NCBI GenBank assembly: GCA_002105175.1
Contig: MCGE01000027.1
Location: 62,001 to 126,000, forward strand
Reading direction: 5' to 3'
DNA length: 64,000 bases
From: Absidia repens
Lineage: Eukaryota; Mucoromycota; Mucoromycetes; Mucorales; Cunninghamellaceae
Shown: positions 25,006 to 36,103 of the stretch, piece by piece
Layout of the letters: the number at the start of each line of letters is the position of its first letter
How positions within the stretch are numbered: the stretch's first letter is position 1
Position numbers and translations under genes: made by a program
Notes under the pieces: generated by a model
Database searches by the model: none
What the model saw: only the letters and a program-made list of their open reading frames with translations
What the model was told of the DNA's origin: nothing

Positions 25006-25022
25006 TTTTTGAAACGCCGCCC
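25006..25022 (+). promoter_or_regulatory. TTTGAAA/CGCCGCC motif upstream of PEX5
   Basis: TTTTTGAAACGCCGCCC lies 73 bp upstream of the PEX5 start on the opposite strand. It fits the recurrent motif in reverse orientation relative to the gene. Confidence 0.4.
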
Positions 25023-25648
25023 GGGTAGCTCTTCCCCTGTACCAAATGTTTATTGAGTGTGGGGTAACCTAAAATAAGAGTAGTAAAGCACAGAAGAAAA
25101 TGACTGAGCTGCTAAGAATTTTCATGGCAGAGTACATGAGAGAAACGATAGACCATTTACTAGGAAATATATGATATCTCATGGAAAAGTATCCGGTAGG
25201 CGTATTTAGTCTCTCAGTTTCGAGGCGGCTTTAAATAATAGGCAAGAAGCTTGATTTTCAGGGCGACTTTTAATTAAACCTTGGGGCTTACTTTGATAAG
25301 GAGGCTTTTGAATGGAATTGAATTGTTCAGTTTTCAATTTATGGACTTATATCTATGTTGGCCTAATTGATTTTTTTCCGGGGCGAAAAGGTTGGCCAAA
25401 AAAAAAGTATTTTATGGATGATGAATTTGAGTCGATGGCGGCAATTGAAGATACCCCTGATTTGCACTGTGGCATTATGGAGGGGGGAGGTGTCAATAGC
25501 AACAATCAATAAGAACTTTCCAATTTTTGGAAAAGTTATGTAATGTATCATACATGTCAATACAGCACTCTTTGATAAATTGTATGCTTTGCTTGATTGT
25601 TAGTATTGTCTGGACAGAGGTCGCCTTGGCTTGCCATCCTTTTATGTG

Positions 25649-25667
25649 GGCGGCGGCATTTGAATTA
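25649..25667 (-). promoter_or_regulatory. GGCGGCATTTGAA motif upstream of Tom5-like gene
   Basis: GGCGGCGGCATTTGAATTA ends 81 bp before the ATG of the small Tom5-like gene. Same motif family. Confidence 0.4.
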
Positions 25668-25748
25668 TTTTTTGGAACAGTCAAAAACCCTCGATGTTTT
25701 TTTCTTCGTTCAGTTCTTCCTCTTCAAATATAAATAATAAATAGCACT

Positions 25749-26121
25749 ATGTTTATGCCTCAAGTATGTTTTATTTTCATGACAAGACTTATAATAAAAT
25801 ATATCACTGAAGGTATATGTTGACTTTGAACTAACTGTATTTTTTTATATTACATTTGAAATAGCAACCCACTCTTACACCTGAACAAAAGCAAATGCTC
25901 AGACAGCGCACTGTCGGCACCCTTGCCAACTTCGTCATTGTTGTTTGTGCTTTCCGTGCTGGTAATATAGCAAAAAAAAAAAAAAAAAAAAAAAAAAGAA
26001 AGAAAGCAAATTTACAACCCTCTCTGGAAGACTTTAGCTAACATTATTTATGAACCCACTTCCTCTTTATATATATGTTTTAGCGCCCTTCGCTCTTGAT
26101 CAGGTCAAACGCTTCTTGTAG
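25749..26121 (+). CDS. TOM5: Small Tom5-like mitochondrial import receptor subunit
   Basis: Three exons (25749-25763, 25865-25961, 26084-26121) encode 49 residues. The N-terminal part is hydrophilic (MFMPQQPTLTPEQKQ), followed by one hydrophobic segment (VGTLANFVIVVCAFRAAPFA) and a short basic end (DQVKRFL). Size, a single membrane span near the C-terminus, and the proline that follows the span match Tom5 proteins, tiny C-anchored subunits of the mitochondrial TOM complex. Sequence identity to yeast Tom5 is weak, as is usual for this family, so other small tail-anchored proteins remain possible. The second intron contains a run of about 20 A. The promoter motif upstream and three clean in-frame splices support a real gene. 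Confidence 0.58.
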
Positions 26122-27406
26122 AGCTTTCTTTTTGCCTGGCTAGTTTAGCAAACCACTGGTTGAACCCTATTATTTTATATCTACACCCACCCACCTATAC
26201 ACACTCTTCCTTCCCCCTTATTGTACATTATATCGTTTATCCGCACACGACACCCTTTCAATGATAGATTTCTCAAAATATTCGTTTTTTTTTTTTTTTT
26301 TTTTGTCTTCGTGTTTTACATGCCATAATAAAAACCAATGAATTTCTTTATATCTATTTTGGATGTGCATACTGTACAAGTTCTTTTTTTTTTTCTTTTT
26401 TTTTTTTTTGTATTTGGAACGGGCAAGATAAAATGTGACATATTTTATTAAGGGTGACATCAAAAAGAAATATAAAATGGAACAGAGTGCTGTTTGAATA
26501 AACCACAGCTGAGTGTAATAAAATAGGGATGGTACCGTAGCTTAAACCAAGTACTGTCAATAGCGTATAATATACGATAAAGAAAAAGAGCAGAATATCG
26601 ACTGATTCTATATGAGTATTGCTAAGTAAAGGCTAGACATAATGAAATACAATGATATACAGTAGTTGGATAATACAATAAAAAAGGACAATGAAGGGAA
26701 TATACGCTAGGATACGGTATAATATCAATTAAACTATGTAATCCGAACACACGCACATTATCATTTGCTAACATTAAGTGATCGCTTTAAGATGTGATTG
26801 ATGATATCAACCCTAATATCCACAAAAAAAAAAAAAAAAAAAAATAGTCTATGATTATAATGCGTCAGTTTCTATATTTGTAACCTTACATTGATCTCTT
26901 TTTTTTAAAAGACGTCGCATTTCTAAGTGATCCAAATTGCAATCTATTTTGAGGATCTGTGTAGACGAGAAGATGTATGTAGTGAGTACAGTTTGGGTAA
27001 GGTTGCCGTTTCCTGTTTGTAACCAACTATACAGAGATTGAAACGAGAGGAATCTTATTTCGGGGGGGGGGAGTGAGGGAGGATGAGTGGACATGATATG
27101 ATACAATATACAATGAAAAAAAAAAAATTGTGTTTTCTGATCCATCCTGTTTTGCTGCATACACAGGATTAGGTTGCAGTGAGGTATATATGATATCTAT
27201 TTTTAAGGGGGTAGGACTAAACAGTAAACAAATAATACGATAAAAGAGAGTTTGATTGTAAATAAAGTTTTATTTTATAGAATAAATGGGGGTTGAGGGG
27301 GGGAATTGGGAAGGGAAGACGCGTATATGTTTTTTATGATGGAGGATTGACATTGATATATTTGTAGTAATAAAACTAAAGAATGAAGAATAAAGCGTCG
27401 ATGCCG
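26122..27406. other. Spacer between convergent Tom5-like and MAPKK genes
   Basis: Convergent 3' flanks with T runs near 26285 and 26390-26409, an A run near 26824, and a G-rich stretch near 27061-27071. No coding or RNA gene was recognised. Confidence 0.55.
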
Positions 27407-29183
27407 TCATTGTTGTCGAGATTGTACTGCTTGTGTGGCGGTTCTGGCCCATGATTGCATATCTACATCTACATCGTGGTATTTTTGGATAAATGGATGC
27501 TGTAATAATTCTGCGTAGGTTGGTCTTTTGCTGGACTCCTTGTGTAAACTAAAATCATCATAACAAATATATTAGTGTCCTTTTTCTTTTTTAGCCCGCC
27601 TTTTTTTAATTACCATGCAGATATAAAGTCCCTTGCTTCTTCAGAGTAATGTTCCGGTAAAGCAGGAGGTTCTTCTTCAACAATTGCCCGTAGCTGCGCA
27701 AACATATTGTCATAAGTGTATGGATATTTCCCACCCGCCACTTCCACCAATGATAATCCAAGTGACCAAACATCTGATGACACTGTGTATGTATTAACTG
27801 CTTGGATTCGTTCGGGCTAGAAAACAAATAGAATAGCGTGGAATGCATATCAGTCAGCGGGCCAAAATCTTGTTTTCCGTCATCATCCCTTTTTTTTTTC
27901 TTACCGCCATGTAACTTTGACATCCAATATTGGTTTTGGCTAAAGATTTGTTCAACTGACCAGAGACACCGAAATCACATAGTTTGACTTGACCTTTCAT
28001 GTTCACCAAAACATTGGTTGGCTTGACATCTACTCAATAAAAGAGAAAAAAGTAAGTAAATTGTGTAATAAGAATAAATCATACGCTTACCTCGATGGAT
28101 GATCGATAGCTCATCCTTCAAAAACTTGAGTCCCTTGACCATCTAAAAATAAACAAAAAATTCAAGTCATTTGATGGATAGATAAACACGTACATTAAGA
28201 AAAAAAGAAAAAACAACGCGTGCTTCATATCCCTTCTTGCTCTTATCATTTATCCCCCCCTCCTTTCACTCTCTAATCAGCCTTACCGAAATAGCTATCT
28301 TGGCCAGGACATCTTCAGGTACACCATCACCATAAAGTTTATCAAGAGATCCGCAATCCATATATTCCATACAATAGTAAACACACGATTCAATAAAAAA
28401 GGCACCATAAAATTCCACGATATCTTCACTAGTACTTTTATGAAGAACATCCAATTCCATCAAGATTTGTTGTAGTTTCGTTTCATCCAATTCCAATCGA
28501 ATTTCCTAAAAAGAAAATAACCGCCGTTCAATGATTTGTTTGTCATCATTCTTTTCCCACCCATACCAACAAAAACAACAACAACAAATGCAGACACATG
28601 CAACCTTCTTTGTTTGCCTTTATTACCTTCATAGCCATGACTACATTTGTGACTTGATGAGATACCTTCTTTACTGTTCCGTACTGTCCCTTGCCAAGTT
28701 CTTCTTGGAGTAGCAAATCGTCCATCTTGATAGCGAAGCTGCTGCCATTGCTGAAGTTCACCCCATCCGCATGGATAATAGCTTTACCAGCAAAATTGAG
28801 TTTCCCAGATGGATCCCTACCGATATTAAAAAGAAACCCCCCACCACCACCACCCATTTTTATATGAGACGCCACGTTTATACCTGGTATATAATATATA
28901 TGTTTTGTACTTACACATATTTTGAGAAGTTTGAAAACGGAGTTTCTTCTTTCAAACCAAGCTTCAAGCCAGGACCTTTTTTCATTGTAGGACCACGATG
29001 AGAAAAAGGGAGACATCCAGGCGCATTGGGTCGAAGAGAAGGAGTGGGTGTGCCAGTGTTGCCCATAGGTGGTTTAAAAGGTCGACTCATAGGAGGTAAG
29101 ACTGACCGTTTCAATAATGGCGGTACTGGTACTGTGGTTGCTGTTTGGTTGGAAGATCGTGTAGCATCGGTATTGAACGACAT
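27407..29183 (-). CDS. PBS2: Pbs2-type MAP kinase kinase (HOG pathway)
   Basis: Seven exons (29183-28915, 28816-28627, 28505-28287, 28142-28091, 28029-27905, 27816-27614, 27548-27407) give about 399 residues, shorter than yeast Pbs2 because the N-terminal region is only about 125 residues. The kinase domain has the Gly loop GKGQYGTV, catalytic Lys in VMAMK, HRDVKPTN, DFG in [11 protein letters not shown], and the MAPKK activation segment [18 protein letters not shown] with its Ser and Thr phosphosites. The block before the kinase ([12 protein letters not shown], then [12 protein letters not shown]) and [19 protein letters not shown] are closest to Pbs2 among yeast MAPKKs. Pbs2 scaffolds and activates the Hog1 p38-type kinase under osmotic stress. 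Short fungal Pbs2 forms lacking the long yeast N-terminus are plausible; docking sites could not be assigned. Confidence 0.9.
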
Positions 29184-30046
29184 GATATGTATAGACTTGT
29201 TGTTGTTACTACTGTCACTAGTGTTGTTGTTGTTGTATTCGTTTCTTTGATAAAACAAAAAGAAAGGTATTGACAAGAAAGGATGGGTAAATAGTGATTA
29301 TGAAAAACGGAGAAGAGGGAATAAAGTTGTCAATGTATAATGAAAAGTTGCAACGGGAAAAAGACAAAAATTATACAATGGGATAACAATAAAAAAAAAG
29401 GAATAACCAAAGAAAAGAAAGAAAGAGAGGAAAAAGAAGAAAAAAAGAGAAGGCAACCAAAGAAAAAAAATATTTTTGAACTCCGTGGAAATTTGAATTG
29501 GCCATGGAAAACAATCAATCATATGTGCTGTCCTGTGGTATGCTGTGCTGTGCTTTCCAATATGTATGTAATTACTAAGTAGTGCAGCTCATACTCATGA
29601 TGGACAATAAGTAGTATGCAATATCATAGCGTAGTGGGTACAGTATTAGCCATGATAGACCTAAAGGTTCAACTACTTTTATTGTTGCGATATCACAGAT
29701 GGTATGATTGGTGGCTGTACATGCACCAATGGTGGTATTTCCCATATACTAATTTCTTTGGGTAACTTGATATTTGCCTTGGTTTACCTTGAAGTCAATT
29801 TCAAGCGGTCACTGTGGCAGTGAGTTTCGCGCGCCCCTTTTTTCATGATATTCAAATTCCGCTAGTTGTCGATTTGCATGCGGTCGATTTTTTTTTGTCC
29901 CTTTTCTCCCTTCTGCCCGACCCTTTTTTTCTTTTTTTCTTTATTTTATCCTTGATCTTTTGAGTTTTATCAACTACTTGCAGTACTTATAGGATTATAG
30001 CAACTATTGATACTGTTTGAACTAGAATTAATATACTACAAATATC
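29184..30046. promoter_or_regulatory. Divergent spacer MAPKK/RAS
   Basis: 863 bp between outward start codons. It contains an ATTCAAATTCCGC motif (29850-29862), a purine-rich stretch near 29390-29470 and a pyrimidine-rich one before RAS. No gene was seen. Confidence 0.45.
29850..29862 (+). promoter_or_regulatory. TTCAAATTCCGC motif upstream of RAS
   Basis: ATTCAAATTCCGC lies 184 bp before the RAS start codon. A shorter variant of the recurrent motif. Confidence 0.35.
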
Positions 30047-30461
30047 ATGTCCAAACCTTCTTCATTCATACGTGAATACAAATTAGTGATGGTGGGTGGT
30101 GGTGGTAAGCTTTACTTCATTATTGGTTTCATTTTCTCATCTTCTCAACTCTACACTTTTTTCATTTTTTATTTTGAATAGGTGTCGGTAAATCAGCATT
30201 GACGATACAGTTTATACAGTCTCACTTTGTGGATGAATACGACCCTACTATTGAAGGTAACCTATTCAACGTGAAGAGCTTGATATCAAAACCATTACTG
30301 ATAGACATTCTTTATCCTTGTTAAATTAGATTCATATCGTAAACAGTGTGTTATTGATGGTGAAACTGCTTTACTGGATGTGCTGGATACAGCTGGACAA
30401 GAAGAATATAGGTAAATATCACCACAGTGGATATAGTTTGAAATAACGCCTGACGGTCTCT

Positions 30462-30497
<36 letters not shown>

Positions 30498-31006
30498 ATA
30501 GCGCAATGCGGGAACAATACATGCGCAACGGCGAGGGATTTCTCTTGGTATACTCAATCACATCTAGAATGTCATTTGAAGAAATCACCACATTCTATCA
30601 ACAAATTTGCCGTGTCAAGGATCGGGATTCTTTCCCAATGGTATTAGTCGCCAATAAAAGTGATTTGGAATCGGATCGACAAGTTTCTACTCAAGGTAAC
30701 CAGGAAAAAATATAGTATACGGGATGGGGGACAAAAATCAGAAGACTGACTTGACGTTTTTTTTTTTTTTTTTGTTTTTTTTTTTGGTTTTTGTGTTAAG
30801 AGGGACGGGATCTTGCGAAGGAATTTGGAAGCGAATTTATCGAAACATCAGCGAAACAACGAACCAATGTGGATGAAGCCTTCCATGATGTGGTGCGTGA
30901 TATCCGGAAATACAACAAGGAACAAGAAACCCGTGGAAATCATGATCCGTTCGGTGTGCAAGATGCTCCTGATGCTTCTGCGGGCAAGTGTTGTGTCTTG
31001 ATGTAA
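30047..31006 (+). CDS. RAS1: Ras small GTPase
   Basis: Five exons (30047-30104, 30182-30256, 30330-30411, 30502-30695, 30801-31006) encode 204 residues. All G motifs are intact: G1 [11 protein letters not shown], switch [38 protein letters not shown] and ETSAK. The C-terminus is CCVLM, so a farnesylated CAAX box with an adjacent cysteine that could be palmitoylated. Residues at the classical activating positions (Gly12, Gly13, Gln61 equivalents) are wild type. A plasma-membrane switch for cAMP or morphogenetic signalling is the usual fungal role. Which of the several Ras paralogues common in Mucoromycota this is cannot be told. Two introns have T runs before the acceptor. Confidence 0.96.
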
Positions 31007-32213
31007 CCTTAGTTTAGTAGTTTGTCCCCTATCATCTATCTCTTTTATTGTAGTTTATATCCTTTCTTTTTTGTGATTTTTATCCCAATCTCCTAATATT
31101 GTATTGGCTTTTTTTTTCTTTTTACATCGTTTTTATATCATGTCGCTTCATCTTTCTCACATCACTCCCTTGTCTTTTTTATTTTTACCCCTTATCACCA
31201 TGTATCCCTCGTTCTTACTTGCCCCAGTCTATCATTCATATAGCTTTTATTTTTCCACTTTACATTGTCCACACTCCCTCAACTTATTATGCGTCTTCAA
31301 TAAACAAGTTTTTTATTATCATTATTGTCTCATGAATTAGAACACAACAATTTTTATTAAGTTTGACATCCGATTTGACCGGGAAAAATGATTTATAAGG
31401 TGGCGGAAGTGTTATGATTTTGCTTTTAACAATGATAAAGTAATTATGCCATGTTATTGATTTACGAAATTGCCCTTATTCCCCCTTACGGTGTATTTCC
31501 ATTTATAAACATCTATCCATTTGTTACATTCTTCACGCTATGTTATGTAGATCGTCGAATATGTTTAAGCGTTTGATTATTTGTATTTAGGCCAGGTCAA
31601 AAAAAATTATGATAGCTTTCCAGAATATGCCTTTAAGGTGACATGAAAAATTGAATCAAAAAGTTCACCACATTCTTACCAAGTAAGGACTAAAAAAAAA
31701 AATTGCGCTCTCCTTTGAGCATCTTTTTACCAGAATAACCGGAGATGGAAATTACCCAATCAAATCATGTTTTAATGCAACTTCATAAGGCAAAGGATGC
31801 AGAAAAAAAAAAAGCAAAATGAAGCAATTTGTGTAAAACTGGGAGAAGAATAGATAAAGAAAATTGAAATAGGGAGTTTCTTTTACTTTTTTTTCAATGT
31901 GCCTTAGGGAGTCTTTTTTTTATTCTCTAGTTTCTTTCGAACTAAAAAAAAATAATTATTTTTCCTCCATGTCGAGAGGAAAGGGGTATACCAATCATTT
32001 TTTAGAAAGCACGACAGGATATGATTAAAGCATTTTGATGATATTTTTTATTGAACAAGGAGAAATCAACATGTTTCCCCTTTCTTTCTAATTCATTTGT
32101 ACAAGCTTCTTCTTTTTTTTTAGTATAAATAGTCAACCCGATCTATTTTGTACCATATTTCACTTCCGTCTTTTTTTTTTTTTTTTTTTTGCTTCAAAAT
32201 TAAAATTATAATC
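31007..32213. other. Spacer upstream of secreted precursor
   Basis: RAS 3' flank followed by AT-rich upstream sequence. A TATA box at 32124-32132 is the only regulatory element clearly seen. No gene. Confidence 0.5.
32124..32132 (+). promoter_or_regulatory. TATA box of the secreted precursor gene
   Basis: TATAAATAG lies 82 bp before the ATG at 32214. A canonical TATA box is not obvious for most other genes here, which suggests strong or regulated expression of this one (inference). Confidence 0.5.
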
Positions 32214-33332
32214 ATGCACACTAAATTTTTGGCCATCAGCGCTGCTATTTTTTTAATGTCTTCATCAGTATCTGCTTTGGGAAACCCTGAAGATTTTGCT
32301 GGTGGGCTAGCTCAATCAGCGACAGACTCTGACCTTGTTTATCCTGAATTGGCTCTTCTATCAGGACAAGTGGGTGGTTTAAAACGCCGAAATGTACATG
32401 AATTAACGAATGGTCCTCGCTATGGATTCCCTGCTACTGAAAAAAAAGCTACTTTTCGTGGTGACAAGCGTGGTGTACTTTCTCTCTTCGGCAAAGATAA
32501 GGATGAAGCAGCGGCTCCTGAAAAACAATCTACATCCGCTTCCCAAAACTCCGCACAAGCACCTAAATCATCAACACCATCACCATCTCCTCAAGGGACA
32601 CCAAAGGGAGACGAAAATAGCCCAGATCGAGAACATCCTGATCAATTTGACGAAGGTGATGATGAATACCGTGGAGCTTCTGCCAAACGATCTATTGTGG
32701 GGACTCTGTTTGAAAAACAAGCGTCGCCCGCAAAAACAACAGGCGGTGACGACGAAGAAGGTAATGACGATGAAGGTGGTGATGAAGGAGGAAGAGAAGC
32801 CAAACGGGAATTGAAAGCAATTCGACGACGTAAGGTCAGACGGGATCTTGATTCGGCGTTGTTTAAAGGCAAGATGGGTGTTGGAATGACTTTACACGAA
32901 GGTGAAAAACTGGTAGGCGATACTCAAGGTGATCTGGACAAAACGGTTGAAATATTGGGAAATACTGGCACTGGCGTGGTGACTTCTCTTACCAAAAATG
33001 GCTCACAATCCAAAGCTAGCGACTCTGGTCCTCCTCCTTCTTCCGCTTCTGATGAAAAATCAGAAACAGACGATACTACCAAAAATGCTCCCAAAGATGC
33101 CACCAAACAACCAAAAGCAGCCACTGCTGAAACATCAAAGAACGACACCAAAGGATCCACAGGATCCGCAGGATCAGCACCCAATGAACCTCAAGCTCCT
33201 GTAAACGAGCCTTCCCCTGAAAATACGAAGCTTCCTGATAATGTAAAAGTGAACCCCGAATATTTGGCATCTAGCAATGGTGGTGACAGAGTTGACAGTG
33301 GTAGTAACTACAATGGACAATATTTTGCTTAG
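32214..33332 (+). CDS. Secreted precursor with repeated dibasic (kexin-type) sites
   Basis: A single exon of 372 residues. Residues 1-22 form a typical signal peptide (basic-hydrophobic, MHTKFLAISAAIFLMSSSVSA). There is no membrane segment, cysteine-rich domain or known fold. Dibasic sites occur at LKRRNVHEL, DKRGVLSLFGK, AKRSIVGTLFEK, AKRELK and VRRDLDSALFKGK. Three of these are followed by similar short peptides with a hydrophobic residue and a common LF-x(0-1)-K/LFGK-like end. The rest is acidic, low-complexity Ser/Pro/Lys/Glu sequence. That is the layout of fungal kexin-processed peptide precursors, in which a Kex2 protease releases related peptides in the Golgi. Release here is inferred. 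The upstream in-frame ATG at 32148 would bury the signal peptide and is rejected. Confidence 0.8.
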   Translation: MHTKFLAISAAIFLMSSSVSALGNPEDFAGGLAQSATDSDLVYPELALLSGQVGGLKRRNVHELTNGPRYGFPATEKKATFRGDKRGVLSLFGKDKDEAAAPEKQSTSASQNSAQAPKSSTPSPSPQGTPKGDENSPDREHPDQFDEGDDEYRGASAKRSIVGTLFEKQASPAKTTGGDDEEGNDDEGGDEGGREAKRELKAIRRRKVRRDLDSALFKGKMGVGMTLHEGEKLVGDTQGDLDKTVEILGNTGTGVVTSLTKNGSQSKASDSGPPPSSASDEKSETDDTTKNAPKDATKQPKAATAETSKNDTKGSTGSAGSAPNEPQAPVNEPSPENTKLPDNVKVNPEYLASSNGGDRVDSGSNYNGQYFA

Positions 33333-33618
33333 TTTACTTTATATATATATAAAATAATAATATGATTTTTTTATTCCTCTATCCTCCATATTGTTTTAGT
33401 TAGTCCTTTTTTTTTTAAAAAAAAATAAAAGAACTGCATTATTTTGATTGATAGCGGTGTTTGAATACTATTTTTGGACTATTTTCCTTCTTTGCTTCAC
33501 TTTCTCTTTCTTTTCAACCTTTTTTTTTTATTTTTCACAAATTCTACTTAAATGCTTTCCAACAATATTCTACTGCGCGGTCACAAATACTCATTGCTCT
33601 CATTTATACTTCATTAGA
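33333..33618. other. Short spacer, no gene
   Basis: T-rich 3' flank of the secreted precursor gene. Nothing else seen. Confidence 0.5.
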
Positions 33619-35055
33619 AAATGTCCTACAATGTATGTAACCCTCCTCTTTTTTTTTTTTTTTTTTTTTTTTCTGTCAAATGAATTCCATGTTGTGCCTT
33701 TTCTATTTTTTCCCAGTCTATTGACGGTTGACCAATCATGATGCCACTGCTATAGTTATCTTGACTTTTTTTTTCTTCTTCTCCTTCTTCTAACATTTTC
33801 TGAAGTATGATGTACATGTAAGTTTGGGAAAATACATGTGAAGGAATTTGGACGTATCAATTCACTTATCTTCTTGAAATATTATTGTACTAGGTCGACT
33901 CTACTACATGCTCACTGTCACTGGCTCATTATACCGTTGTGAAGGATGTGATGGATCCAAATGAAGGTAAGCTTGGAATGTAAATAATACAGATATCAAA
34001 ACCAGAAACTTCAATTCATTCGTTCTTTGATTTACATAGGATACTGTTTCTCCTTCCCTTAGAGCATAGATAAAAGCCTGGGGGACGGTGATTTCTATGA
34101 TTATCGTTATATATTGGTGCTTGAAGATTTGTTTCCTCGTGTCATGGGTTAACGACTGTGTATTCGTTGGCGACTATCTGTAATGGTGATACCCCTGAAT
34201 CCGTAAGTAGAATTGGAATACCATAGATTCAAGTTCATTCCATTAACCTTTACATATATGCATTTTTGAACCTCGGAAAGCAATGGCTCAAAAGAATGAC
34301 CGACTGGACAGGAAGAAGAGCAACAAGACGGAATTTCTACTAATGCTATCGACGCTAGAGATAAGGATAACGCAGAATGGAAAATAAAGCGGAAAAGGTA
34401 AGACATGGATAAGGATGAAAGGTGGCATATGTACTATATATATTGACTTCTATGATCATTTTTTAGCTAACACTATTGTGGAATCAAGCCTCTGTTCTGT
34501 ATGGTGATTGACGGTGTGTTTTTATTGGCTATATTGGTCCTTGTAGAATATACTAAGCTGATGGTTGGCTGAATGCTCATGGAAACAACCTTGAAGATGG
34601 AGAAAAATTTATAGATTGGTAACCATGCGATAAAATACAGATATTGTATAGATGAATATATATATATATATATATATGACTAGCTACAGTGATAGAATGG
34701 GATATACATTGGTGATCAATATTAATAGCTACACATATTTTTCTTTATTGTAATAGGAACAACGGTTGGTGCCTTTGACGAATCTAAAGTCTACTTGTAT
34801 GCACGATAGAAAGACTCATTAGTGGACACTGTCTATACGGGTTGAAAATGTAAGTCCTTTTGTCGGATCGATACATGCCAGGTCAAATCCGGCAACCATC
34901 CATGCAATGAGGAAATGAAAGACAAATTCAAAGCAGTGTTGGCTCTTTTGGATAACTGGTCTATGGCAAACAAGGAAAAGCTATACTTCTTCAAAGCAAC
35001 CCGTTATTCCATGACTGTTTCCGATGGTCAAATCGAGGTGATAGCAGAATATTAA
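33619..35055 (+). pseudogene. Degraded or badly resolved multi-exon gene, unknown family
   Basis: A chain of exon-like pieces with good splice sites runs through this stretch. It starts with ATGTCCTACAAT before GTATGT and includes VDSTTCSLSLAHYTVVKDV (from 33895), SLGDGDFYDYRYILVLEDLF (near 34080), TTVYSLATICNGDTPES (near 34150-34200), EEEQQDGISTNAIDARDKDN (near 34313) and GTTVGAFDESKVYLYAR (near 34760). A clean last exon carries KAVLALLDNWSMANKEKLYF and ends at TAA 35055. The pieces lie in different frames with stops between several of them, and not all can be joined by introns. A decayed gene, a gene with assembly indels, or a gene with unusual introns would all fit. No family is recognised. 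Confidence 0.4.
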
Positions 35056-35531
35056 GCAAAACACCTAGATTTTAGCATCATGTCCCTCTCCTTCTATTCC
35101 CTTTAGTATTAGCAATATGTCTTCGTTAGATATGTAATATTATTGTATTGTGTGTTTTTATATAGTGTGGCTTTATTTATCATACTGATTTGTATAATAA
35201 AAAAAAAATTATCATCATTCACACTTGTTTGTTATTGGTTTTTGAATACATGCCTTCTAAACTATGTCATTATGTTATAATTGCCGTAGCACGCAGTCAA
35301 CACACCACAGATAAACCCAATACCTAGCCACCATCCGTCAATCGCTTTGAAGTGCGATATAATACTCTGCTCTAATCATGTTCGCACACAGAGATACACA
35401 ATCATACACACATACACACATGATAAAGTCCATATTCATCATTCAATAATGTTTCTAAATTTTTATTTATCTGTACAAAAAAGATACCACCTTCATCACT
35501 GTATACATATCTACTATTCTAAATAACTAGT
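35056..35531. other. Spacer between convergent genes
   Basis: 3' flanks only. AC-rich strings (ACACACATAC) near 35390-35420. No gene. Confidence 0.5.
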
Positions 35532-36103
35532 CTAGGGTTTTGCTTCCATCAACTTTTCGAATATGGTATCAGAATGTAAACGAGGGACGTCGATCGTAGT
35601 AGCTTTTCCTTCACCTATTTGTCCGTCAAAAAAAAAAAAAAAAAAAAAAAAAAGAGGGGAAGGGAAGAGAGCGGAAAAATAACAATTGATTAGGATAGTT
35701 GAAGAGTAGAGTTGGGAAGGGTATTCACAGTCTATTGACTTACCAAAGTGAACGGTGACAGTTGGCTTGGTGGTAGGTTCGGCGGATTTTGTCAATTCAA
35801 ATAAAACGTTGGGATTGTTGTACTGTAAGCGAGGTAAAGTTTCGTGAAGGAAGTGCCTAATAAAGAGAGACAGAAAGAAAGAAAGATAAACGTAAGTAAC
35901 AAGATAAATGAAAGCTGCGTTGGGTGGAATACACCCCACCTTCATCAAAGGTCGACGTACTTTGCACCAGCACTTTCATTTTTGCCTTTGAAAGCATATG
36001 ACAAGGAGATTTTAGTAATGGAGGTAGGTAATTGGCTGGCTCCGACACCAGAAGACAAATGAGTAATGAGATCGCGTGTTGATTTAAGAGATCGTAAAGC
36101 CAT
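35532..36103 (-). CDS. Mitochondrial ribosomal protein of the L51/S25/CI-B8 family (mS25/Mrp49-like)
   Basis: Three exons (36103-35961, 35856-35744, 35614-35532) encode about 112 residues. After a short N-terminus with a mitochondrial-targeting flavour (MALRSLKSTRDLITHLSSG) comes the thioredoxin-like L51/S25/CI-B8 domain: ISLSYAFKGKNESAGAK, HFLHETLPRLQYNNPNVLFE, then PTVTVHFG and TTIDVP. The AGAK-x4-LPRLQYNNP block parallels GARKF...IPQIQYKNP of human MRPS25 and the yeast Mrp49 group. These are structural proteins of the mitoribosome. The NDUFA2 branch of the same domain family is a less likely alternative. The second intron carries 23 T on the sense strand. Confidence 0.78.

Larger units (their letters stand above)
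24934..25748. other. Divergent spacer PEX5/Tom5-like
   Basis: No gene was called. It holds three copies of the CCGCC/TTTAAA-type motif, at 25006-25022, 25224-25238 (GGCGGCTTTAAATAA) and 25649-25667. The 66-codon ORF at 25312-25512 has no recognised similarity. Confidence 0.5.

Noticed and set aside
25312..25512. 66-codon ORF between PEX5 and the Tom5-like gene
   Set aside because: No recognised similarity; lies between promoter motifs of neighbouring genes.
32148..32213. Upstream in-frame ATG extending the secreted precursor
   Set aside because: The extension is a poly-Phe run from a T tract and would bury a textbook signal peptide.
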